DNA of 64,000 nt, taken from Flavobacterium amniphilum (GTDB lineage Bacteria; Bacteroidota; Bacteroidia; Flavobacteriales; Flavobacteriaceae). A model generated the notes under the pieces. The model had not been told where the DNA came from. It saw only the letters and a list, made by a program, of their open reading frames with translations, and did not search any database. Position 1 is the stretch's first letter; each line of letters starts with the position of its first letter. The stretch is taken from assembly GCF_023634845.1 (NCBI RefSeq), contig NZ_JAMLJL010000020.1, positions 1-64,000 on the forward strand, read 5' to 3'. Position numbers and translations under genes: made by a program. Of this stretch, positions 1 to 6,581 are shown in pieces.

Positions 1-277
1 TATAAAAATTATCCATGGGAACCAATTGATCTAAATTGACAGTGGTAAATAACTTGGGAATAAATGTCTTTGTGCCTTGCATAGCTAAATATACGAAATT
101 CTTATATTTGAGTTGTACAACAGGCACAGCGGTTAACTCTTCATCCAAGAAGTCCGGGAAATCTAACAATTTTTCAACAACTGCACAATAAAGATACCCC
201 GTTCCGGTTTGCCGGTTAAATACCCTATAAGGCGTGTTTAATCCGTACCAAGGTAATGTACGGTGGCTGAGCTCCGG
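1..277 (-). pseudogene. 5'-truncated coding remnant running off the window edge
   Basis: Read on the reverse strand, an open frame runs from about 277 to base 1 and beyond. It gives protein-like sequence such as LPWYGLNTPYRVFNRQ, GTGYLYCAVVEKLLDF and NLDQLVPMDNFY. A TAA (278-280) closes the frame upstream, and the only ATG in it is at 80-82, deep inside the open part. The gene is therefore either 5'-truncated or joined to an upstream part by a frameshift. The stop lies at the edge of a dispersed-repeat-like word (ACTGAGCCTGTCGAAGT, 281-297), which suggests that repeat-linked rearrangement removed the start. I do not recognise the family. An alternative is an intact gene with a start codon I failed to see. 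Confidence 0.45.
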
Positions 278-308
278 TTACTGAGCCTGTCGAAGTATCG
301 AAGCCGAC

Positions 309-429
309 CCATACTTGACCCATACTAAAGCCATACTAAAGCCATACTAAAGCCATATCAAAGTAGTATCAAAGTAGTATCAAAGTAGTATCAAAGTAGT
401 ATCAAAGTAGTATCAAAGTAATATCGAAG
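309..429. repeat. 11-bp tandem repeat array (11 units)
   Basis: There are eleven head-to-tail 11-bp units: CCATACTTGAC once, CCATACTAAAG three times, CCATATCAAAG once, TAGTATCAAAG five times and TAATATCGAAG once. The gradual drift from one end to the other is typical of slippage expansion. The period is not a multiple of three, and it is close to one helical turn. The rest of the 1-642 spacer (430-575) shows nothing else recognisable. Confidence 0.9.
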
Positions 430-579
430 TAATGTATTAGTAATATAGGAATGGAGTATAAGTATTGTTAGATTAGAAGATTGCCCGATTATCAGATTTT
501 CAGACTTCTTAGAAGTTGAACCTCTCCGGTAACGAACCTTCAAACAATAAATCACAAACAATAAACATCCAACAAAAAA

Positions 580-607
580 CTCATAACTCATAACTCATAA
601 CTCATAA
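580..607. repeat. 7-bp tandem repeat CTCATAA x4
   Basis: Four exact copies of CTCATAA sit just upstream of the pyrD promoter. The same word, in both orientations, occurs around 15246-15367 in the spacer between cobB and purB, so it belongs to a dispersed repeat family. Confidence 0.85.
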
Positions 608-615
608 CTTATATT

Positions 616-623
616 TATTTTTG
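616..623 (+). promoter_or_regulatory. pyrD -7 promoter box
   Basis: TATTTTTG matches the Bacteroidetes -7 consensus TAnnTTTG and lies 19 bases before the pyrD ATG. No clear TTG -33 element is seen; that position is occupied by the CTCATAA repeats. Confidence 0.55.
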
Positions 624-642
624 CGCCACAACAACACTAACT

Positions 643-1662
643 ATGTACAAATCAATTATCCGCCCCGTTCTTTTCGGTTTCGATCCGGAAGAAGTGCACC
701 ATTTTACTTTTTCAGCTGTCCGAATTGCTAATAAGATTCCCGGAATACCCGGTCTTATCAAGACCATTTACAAAGTTAACGACCCGCGTCTGGAGCGTGA
801 AGTATTCGGATTGAAGTTCAGTAACCCGGTCGGACTCGCAGCCGGATTTGATAAAGACGCGAAACTCTATCAGGAATTATCCAATTTCGGTTTCGGATTC
901 ATTGAAATCGGTACCCTGACCCCAAAAGGACAGGAAGGTAACCCAAAGAAAAGACTGTTCCGCTTATTGGAAGATTCTGCTATTATCAACAGAATGGGAT
1001 TCAATAACGGAGGTGTTCTGGAAGCGGTTGAAAGATTGAAGAAGAACAAAGGCGTTCTCATAGGCGGTAACATCGGGAAGAATAAAGTAACCCCGAATGA
1101 AGAAGCTGTTAACGATTACGAAATCTGTTTTGAGGTCTTATTTCCCCATGTGGATTATTTCGTGGTGAATGTAAGTTCGCCTAATACTCCCGGATTAAGA
1201 GAACTACAGGAAAAGGAACCGTTGATTAAGTTACTGCAAACCCTTCAGGATTTAAATAATCAGAAAGAAAAGTCTAAACCTATCCTGCTTAAAATCGCTC
1301 CTGATTTAACAGATGACCAGTTACTGGACATCATTGAAATCGTAAAAGCAACGCAAATAGCAGGGGTAATTGCCACAAATACAACCATTTCCCGCGACGG
1401 TTTAAAATCTGTCAATAAAGAGGAGATGGGAGGGTTGTCCGGTAAGCCATTAACAAAACGTTCTACCGAAGTCATCCGTTTCCTTTCGGAAAAGAGCAAT
1501 AAGGCTTTCCCGATTATCGGTGTCGGCGGTATCCATTCTGCTGATGATGCCATCGAAAAACTGGAAGCAGGAGCTTCTTTGATACAGTTGTATACCGGAT
1601 TTATCTACGAAGGTCCCGCTCTGATCAAAGCAATTAATAAAAAGATTTTAGAAAAAGCATAA
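643..1662 (+). CDS. pyrD: dihydroorotate dehydrogenase (quinone), class 2
   Basis: This membrane-associated FMN enzyme oxidises dihydroorotate to orotate in pyrimidine synthesis and passes electrons to quinone. The 339 residues match the usual class 2 length, including an N-terminal helical extension before the TIM barrel. The active-site motif [11 protein letters not shown] carries the serine base (S178/S179) that defines class 2, where class 1 enzymes have cysteine. The C-terminal FMN phosphate segment [13 protein letters not shown] is intact. The HMG-CoA-lyase-like gene follows 21 bases downstream but has its own -7 box. A dihydroorotase-like gene lies at 46.8-48.1 kb, so the pathway genes are scattered. 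Confidence 0.95.
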   Translation: MYKSIIRPVLFGFDPEEVHHFTFSAVRIANKIPGIPGLIKTIYKVNDPRLEREVFGLKFSNPVGLAAGFDKDAKLYQELSNFGFGFIEIGTLTPKGQEGNPKKRLFRLLEDSAIINRMGFNNGGVLEAVERLKKNKGVLIGGNIGKNKVTPNEEAVNDYEICFEVLFPHVDYFVVNVSSPNTPGLRELQEKEPLIKLLQTLQDLNNQKEKSKPILLKIAPDLTDDQLLDIIEIVKATQIAGVIATNTTISRDGLKSVNKEEMGGLSGKPLTKRSTEVIRFLSEKSNKAFPIIGVGGIHSADDAIEKLEAGASLIQLYTGFIYEGPALIKAINKKILEKA

Positions 1663-1669
1663 ATAGTTT

Positions 1670-1677
1670 TACTTTTG
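1670..1677 (+). promoter_or_regulatory. -7 box that rules out a TTG start
   Basis: TACTTTTG fits TAnnTTTG. It contains the TTG (1675) that would be the furthest upstream start of the next gene, so the real start is the ATG at 1684. That leaves only 6 bases between box and ATG, which predicts a nearly leaderless mRNA. Confidence 0.5.
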
Positions 1678-1683
1678 AAGTCT

Positions 1684-2553
1684 ATGAATGCCGAAAAAAT
1701 CAAACTAGTAGAATGTCCGCGTGATGCCATGCAAGGCATCAAAGATTTTATCCCTACCGATAAAAAAGTACAATACATCCAGTCACTGCTGCGTGTTGGC
1801 TTTGATACCATCGATTTCGGAAGCTTTGTTTCGGCAAAAGCCATTCCGCAAATGCAGGATACTACCGAAGTTCTGGCTAAACTGGATTTGTCCAAAACAG
1901 ACAGTAAGCTTTTAGCAATAATAGCTAATACACAGGGGGCCGAGAATGCATCGGTACACCCGGAAATTAACTACCTGGGGTTTCCTTTTTCCATTTCGGA
2001 AAACTTCCAGATGCGTAATACACATAAAACCATCGCCGAATCATTGGTAACCTTACAGGAAATCCTGAATATAGCTGACCGCTCTAATAAAGAAGTGGTG
2101 ACTTACATCTCAATGGGCTTCGGAAATCCGTACGGCGACCCCTGGAATGTGGAAATCGTAGGGGAGTGGACAGAAAGACTTGCCAATATGGGAGTGAAAA
2201 TACTCTCGCTTTCAGATACTGTCGGTTCTTCAACCCCTGAAGTAATCGATTACCTGTTCTCAAACCTTATCCCGAAATACCCACACATCGAGTTTGGTGC
2301 GCATCTGCATACCACTCCTGATAAATGGCATGAGAAAGTCGATGCTGCATATAAAGCAGGCTGCCGCCGCTTTGACGGTGCAATTCAGGGCTTTGGCGGT
2401 TGTCCCATGGCTACCGATAAACTGACCGGTAACATGCCTACAGAAAAACTCTTATCGTATTTTACAACCCAAAAAGCAGATCATAACTTGAGCGCCATGA
2501 GTTTTGAAAGTGCTTATAATGAAGCATTGAAAATATTCACGGTTTACCATTAA
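1684..2553 (+). CDS. hydroxymethylglutaryl-CoA lyase-like protein
   Basis: A protein of 289 residues with the DRE-TIM metallolyase fold. HMG-CoA lyase splits HMG-CoA into acetyl-CoA and acetoacetate in leucine breakdown. The N-terminal metal/substrate motif appears as VECPRDAMQGI, where the family has EVGPRDGLQ. The C-terminal signature loop IQGFGGCPMA contains the catalytic-loop cysteine, and AHLHTT supplies metal-binding histidines. ATG 1684 is chosen because the upstream TTG lies inside the -7 box. An imperfect stem at 2571-2590 follows but lacks a T-run. The diverged N-terminal motif leaves some doubt about exact substrate. Confidence 0.85.
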   Translation: MNAEKIKLVECPRDAMQGIKDFIPTDKKVQYIQSLLRVGFDTIDFGSFVSAKAIPQMQDTTEVLAKLDLSKTDSKLLAIIANTQGAENASVHPEINYLGFPFSISENFQMRNTHKTIAESLVTLQEILNIADRSNKEVVTYISMGFGNPYGDPWNVEIVGEWTERLANMGVKILSLSDTVGSSTPEVIDYLFSNLIPKYPHIEFGAHLHTTPDKWHEKVDAAYKAGCRRFDGAIQGFGGCPMATDKLTGNMPTEKLLSYFTTQKADHNLSAMSFESAYNEALKIFTVYH

Positions 2554-2725
2554 TCGGTTGTTTTTATAAAACATACTACAGTTGTGGTATGTGGAATATA
2601 CCTTTCGGTTTCATGTTTTGTGGTCTTTTTTGTGTACTCCGTAAGGATTTTCTTCTTTTTGGTTTGATTGTATTTTGCTTAAATTCAATAATTTAGCCTT
2701 GTAGTACTTTTCTATTTAAAAATAA

Positions 2726-2750
2726 TCTAAATAAATTTTGACTATTTAGA
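2726..2750. promoter_or_regulatory. perfect inverted repeat over the -33 box (candidate iron-regulator operator)
   Basis: TCTAAATA (2726-2733) and TATTTAGA (2743-2750) are perfect inverted copies separated by 9 bases, and the TTG -33 element (2738-2740) lies in the spacer. A third TCTAAATA copy occurs at 2789-2796 between promoter and start codon. This arrangement suits a dimeric repressor such as Fur, inferred from the iron-type cluster downstream. The sequence is AT-rich, so chance occurrence of single half-sites is possible. Confidence 0.45.
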
Positions 2751-2767
2751 ATGTGTCTTTATATTTG
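2738..2767 (+). promoter_or_regulatory. promoter of the DUF4856/imelysin cluster
   Basis: TTG (2738-2740), a 19-bp spacer and TATATTTG (2760-2767) form a textbook Bacteroidetes promoter. It lies 39 bases before the ATG at 2807. Confidence 0.75.
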
Positions 2768-2806
2768 CATCAAATTATTTTAATTCAATCTAAATAAAAT
2801 ACACCC

Positions 2807-4018
2807 ATGAATTTTAAGAATATCTTTTTAGCTTCATTACCGGTTATGTCTTTATTTGTTGCTTCATGTTCAAATGATGACGAGGAACAGAAATTTGAGT
2901 ATACAGTTCCTGAAACGTATACTTTTGAAAGAAACGCAGCTACAACTGTTGACTTTGGAGGTCAAACGAACAGATTGTTGATGTTACAGGAAATGGGTAA
3001 CTATATCAAAAACCAAGCTACTGCTGGTGCTGTTGCTGATGATGCTAAATTATCAGACATGTACACAAATACAAACAGTCCTTTCGCTACTGCTGAATTA
3101 AACGCTGCTACTGATAAACAGTTGAAAAATAAAACAGCTGCTTCAAGAGATTTCTTCGTAAACTTCGGTGGTGGAGGTTCTTCTGTTGAACAGGCAAGCG
3201 TAAGAGGTTTCTTCGAAACACAATTTGATAATGCTGATGCTGCGAGTCAAGGTGTTGCAGCTTCTAACGGTGTTGCAGGTTTTTATGTGGATGGCTCTTC
3301 TAAAAGATTATATGATGCTAACGGTTTAGAGCCTCAACAGATCCTTTTAAAAGGTATGATGGGAGCTTGTTTAATGGATCAGGTATTGAACAATTATTTA
3401 AGTGTTTCAGTTCTTGACGAAGGTAACAACCGTAAAAATAATGATGATAAAGTTCTTGAAACTGGTAAAAACTATACTAAAATGGAACACCTTTGGGATG
3501 AAGCTTATGGTTACATCTACGGAGCTGGTGGTGGTAAATACTGGGATAGCTACATTAACCAAGTGAATGCTGATGCTGATTTCAACACTGTAAAAGCTGA
3601 TATCAATGCTGCTTTCAGAAAAGGTAGAGCAGCTATCGTTGCAGGTGACTATAAAACACGTAATGAGCAAATCAAGATCATTAAAGAGAAATTTTCTATT
3701 GTTCCTGCTGTAAGAGCGGTGTTCTACTTAAAAGAAGGTAAAGCTAAGTTAACTGCTGGTGATGACGGAATCAAAGCTTTCCACGCTTTGTCTGAAGGAT
3801 ACGGTTTTATCATGAGCTTAAGATATACTAACAAGCCTGGAACAAACAATCCATACATGACTAAAGCTGAAGTAGACGCTATCTTAACTGAATTGATGGC
3901 TGGTACAGCTAAGCACGGTCTTTGGGATATCGATTACCTGAATTCACACATCGATGGTTTAGCTACTAAAATCGCTGAGAAATTCGGATTTACTGTTGCT
4001 CAGGCTCAGTCAATCTAA
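2807..4018 (+). CDS. DUF4856-type lipoprotein
   Basis: A lipoprotein of 403 residues: signal peptide ending in VASC with C21 as the lipidated cysteine, then an acidic linker (SNDDEEQ) as is common for surface-bound lipoproteins. The mature part begins YTVPETYTFER and continues with helix-rich sequence (GQTNRLLMLQEMGNYIK), which I associate with DUF4856. Proteins of this family are usually encoded beside imelysin-like lipoproteins, as here. No catalytic motif is visible. It is predicted to sit on the outer membrane and help iron (or other metal) acquisition; that role is inferred only from neighbours. A terminator follows, so it may be expressed more strongly than the genes downstream. Confidence 0.75.
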   Translation: MNFKNIFLASLPVMSLFVASCSNDDEEQKFEYTVPETYTFERNAATTVDFGGQTNRLLMLQEMGNYIKNQATAGAVADDAKLSDMYTNTNSPFATAELNAATDKQLKNKTAASRDFFVNFGGGGSSVEQASVRGFFETQFDNADAASQGVAASNGVAGFYVDGSSKRLYDANGLEPQQILLKGMMGACLMDQVLNNYLSVSVLDEGNNRKNNDDKVLETGKNYTKMEHLWDEAYGYIYGAGGGKYWDSYINQVNADADFNTVKADINAAFRKGRAAIVAGDYKTRNEQIKIIKEKFSIVPAVRAVFYLKEGKAKLTAGDDGIKAFHALSEGYGFIMSLRYTNKPGTNNPYMTKAEVDAILTELMAGTAKHGLWDIDYLNSHIDGLATKIAEKFGFTVAQAQSI

Positions 4019-4034
4019 AAGATTATAAATTAAA

Positions 4035-4063
4035 AAAAGCAGAAGATAAATTCTTCTGCTTTT
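4035..4063 (+). terminator. rho-independent terminator after the DUF4856 gene
   Basis: An 11-bp stem, AAAAGCAGAAG with CTTCTGCTTTT around a 7-base loop, is followed by a T-run. It could attenuate transcription into the imelysin gene. Confidence 0.85.
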
Positions 4064-4066
4064 TTG

Positions 4067-4074
4067 TACTTTTG
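4067..4074 (+). promoter_or_regulatory. -7 box before the imelysin-like gene
   Basis: TACTTTTG directly follows the terminator T-run. It overlaps the TTG at 4072, so translation should start at ATG 4093. No clear -33 TTG is present. Confidence 0.5.
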
Positions 4075-4092
4075 CACAAAATTTCAAAAAAG

Positions 4093-5211
4093 ATGAAGAA
4101 AATATATTTGTTATTAAGCTTTCTGACACTTGGTGTATTTATTGCCTGTTCAGGTGACGGGGAATCAGATTCTTCGGGAGATAACTACAATAGAACGGAT
4201 TTACTGACGAATTGGGCAGACAATATCATTATTCCGTCGTTTGAAAATTATCAGACTAAAGTTACTGATCTTAAAAATAAAGTAACGGCATTTAACGCCT
4301 CTCCGTCTAATACTACCCTGGCAGATGTCAGAACATCTTGGTTAGATGCTTACAAGGCATTTCAATATGTTTCAATATTTGAAATCGGGAAAGCGGAAGA
4401 AATGAACTTTATAAGCTTTACAAATATTTACCCTGCTAATACGGCTGCAATAGAAACCAATATTGCTAATGGAGGTTATAACCTGGCTTCTTTAACTCAA
4501 ATCGATAAACAGGGATTTCCTGCCTTGGATTATATGATATATGGATTGGGAGCTGATGATGCAGCAATCTTAGGCTTTTATACAACTAATGGTAATGCTG
4601 TAAAATACAAGCAATACTTAACAGATTTGGCAGCAAGATTGAAAGATAATGCTGATGTAATCACAAATGACTGGAAAGGTGCGTACAGAAACACATTCAT
4701 TGCAAGTAATGGTAATTCGGTAAGTAGTTCTGTAAACAGAATGGTAAATATCTTTGTCAAAAATTATGAGAAAAACGTTCGTGCTGGTAAAGTAGGTATA
4801 CCGGCGGGTAAATTTTCATCAGGGACTACTTATGTGAATAAAGTAGAAGCTTATTACAAAAATGATGTTTCCAAAATTTTATTGAATGAGGCTGTAAAAG
4901 CTACTCAGGACTTTTTCAACGGAAAATATTTTAACGCTGCAACTACAAGCCATGGTTTGAAAGAATATCTGGATAATCTGAATGTAGTACGAAGCGGACA
5001 AAAATTAAGTGATATTATCAATAACCAGTTTACGGTAATCTATACTACTAACGGATTATTGAATGATAGTTTCTCCCAACAAATCACTTTGGATAATACA
5101 AAAATGCTTAATGCATACGATCAACTTCAGTTAAATGTACAGTATTTCAAAACGGATATGATGCCGGCTTTAAATATCACAGTTGATTATGTCGATGCTG
5201 ATGGTGATTAA
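4093..5211 (+). CDS. imelysin-like (peptidase M75 fold) lipoprotein
   Basis: A lipoprotein of 372 residues with lipobox FIAC (C19) and a serine/aspartate-rich linker. The helical mature domain resembles imelysin/EfeO-type proteins, which bind iron outside the cytoplasmic membrane. The family motif GxHxxE appears as GFPALDYMIYG (residues 141-151), so histidine is replaced by proline and glutamate by aspartate. The characteristic TSWLDAYKAFQ helix is present near residue 81. The HTTM gene starts 2 bases after the stop, so the two are probably translated together. Iron binding by the altered motif is uncertain. Confidence 0.8.
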   Translation: MKKIYLLLSFLTLGVFIACSGDGESDSSGDNYNRTDLLTNWADNIIIPSFENYQTKVTDLKNKVTAFNASPSNTTLADVRTSWLDAYKAFQYVSIFEIGKAEEMNFISFTNIYPANTAAIETNIANGGYNLASLTQIDKQGFPALDYMIYGLGADDAAILGFYTTNGNAVKYKQYLTDLAARLKDNADVITNDWKGAYRNTFIASNGNSVSSSVNRMVNIFVKNYEKNVRAGKVGIPAGKFSSGTTYVNKVEAYYKNDVSKILLNEAVKATQDFFNGKYFNAATTSHGLKEYLDNLNVVRSGQKLSDIINNQFTVIYTTNGLLNDSFSQQITLDNTKMLNAYDQLQLNVQYFKTDMMPALNITVDYVDADGD

Positions 5212-5213
5212 TT

Positions 5214-6581
5214 ATGTTGGATAGATTTAAAAACTATTTAAATAAAACTACAGAAACCACAACGCTAGCTTTTTTCAGGCTGGCGTTTGGTTTAATGATG
5301 CTTTTTAGTATTGTCCGGTTTGCATTGTATGGCTGGATTGATAAAATGTACATTAAACCGCAATTCCATTTTACTTATTACGGTTTCGGATGGGTAAAAC
5401 CTCTCGGTGATTTTACGTATGTGTTGTTTTTTATTTGTGGCTTATCGGCTTTATTACTGGCAATAGGTTACAAATACAGAATAGCAACGGTCGTATTTTT
5501 CCTAAGTTTTACGTACATCGAACTGATGGATAAAACGACTTATCTTAACCACTATTACTTTATCTCGGTGGTGGCTTTCCTTCTTATTTTTTTGCCGGCA
5601 AATGCTTCTTATTCGGTTGATGCCTATAAAAACAAGAATTTAGCATTTCAACGTATACCGGCCTGGACAGTAGATGCTATTAAACTGATTTTGGGTATTG
5701 TTTATTTTTATGCCGGTTTGGCAAAACTAAATTCTGATTGGCTTGTAGATGCCATGCCTCTTAAAATATGGCTGCCAATGAGTTCCGGAATGCCGGTGGT
5801 AGGAGATTTCCTGAATCAAAATTGGGCTCACTATGCTTTCAGTTGGACTGGTGCTTTGTATGATTTAGGTATTCCGTTTTTATTATTGTACAGAAGAACA
5901 AGATTGTTCGGATTTGTTTTGGTTGTTATTTTTCACATATTTACCAAAATGCTTTTCCCGATCGGGGTTTTTCCATATGTCATGATTATCAGTACGCTGA
6001 TTTTCTTTAATTCCGGGTTTCATGAGAAGGTATTAAAGAAAATAGCTGCTTTTTTTAAATTAGAGACGGATAGGTTCATAAACGGTAAGGTGATGATGCA
6101 GGAAGCTTCTGGATGGAATGGTCTTAAATTAAGTTTTGTTTCTTTGTTTTTGATTTTTCAGCTTGTTTTTCCATTTAGGTATCTGGCTTATCCGGAAGAA
6201 TTGTTCTGGACTGAAGAAGGATATCGTTTCTCGTGGAGGGTAATGCTGATGGAAAAATCAGGCTATACGCAATTCAAAGTAACCGACTCAAAGACAAAAC
6301 AAACGGTTTTAATTGAAAACAGTGAGTTTTTAACTCCTTTTCAGGAAAAACAAATGTCATTCCAACCGGATTTTATTTTAGAGTATGCGCATTTCCTGCG
6401 CGATTATTATATAGAAATGGGTTTTACAAGCCCGCAAGTCCATGCAGAGAGTTATGTCGCTCTCAACGGACGCCTGAGTCAGAGATATATCAACCCAGAT
6501 GTCGATTTGGCCAAAGAAAAAGAATCATTCAAACATAAAACCTGGATACTTCCATTTACAGATGAGATTAAAGGATTATAA
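5214..6581 (+). CDS. HTTM-domain integral membrane protein
   Basis: A polytopic membrane protein of 455 residues: about eight hydrophobic segments in residues 20-330, then a soluble C-terminal part rich in charged residues. It resembles HTTM proteins, which are homologous to vitamin-K-dependent gamma-carboxylase, with features such as TYIELMDKTTYLNHYYF near residue 100 and AGLAKLNSDWL near residue 170. Its job in bacteria is not established. In Bacteroidetes it is commonly found between imelysin lipoproteins and TonB receptors, exactly as here, suggesting a role in metal uptake or protein modification. Its last 20 bases overlap the receptor gene. Confidence 0.8.
   Translation: MLDRFKNYLNKTTETTTLAFFRLAFGLMMLFSIVRFALYGWIDKMYIKPQFHFTYYGFGWVKPLGDFTYVLFFICGLSALLLAIGYKYRIATVVFFLSFTYIELMDKTTYLNHYYFISVVAFLLIFLPANASYSVDAYKNKNLAFQRIPAWTVDAIKLILGIVYFYAGLAKLNSDWLVDAMPLKIWLPMSSGMPVVGDFLNQNWAHYAFSWTGALYDLGIPFLLLYRRTRLFGFVLVVIFHIFTKMLFPIGVFPYVMIISTLIFFNSGFHEKVLKKIAAFFKLETDRFINGKVMMQEASGWNGLKLSFVSLFLIFQLVFPFRYLAYPEELFWTEEGYRFSWRVMLMEKSGYTQFKVTDSKTKQTVLIENSEFLTPFQEKQMSFQPDFILEYAHFLRDYYIEMGFTSPQVHAESYVALNGRLSQRYINPDVDLAKEKESFKHKTWILPFTDEIKGL

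Noticed and set aside
391-591. Open frame of 66 codons on the reverse strand
   Set aside because: It begins in the 7-bp CTCATAA repeat and runs through AT-rich spacer; composition is not protein-like.
2571-2590. ACATACTAC/GTGGTATGT stem as terminator of the lyase-like gene
   Set aside because: No T-run follows directly and the stem contains a mismatch-type pair; left as weak.
6499-6561. Upstream start for the TonB-dependent receptor
   Set aside because: It would put 21 polar residues before the signal peptide; ATG 6562 gives a normal signal sequence.
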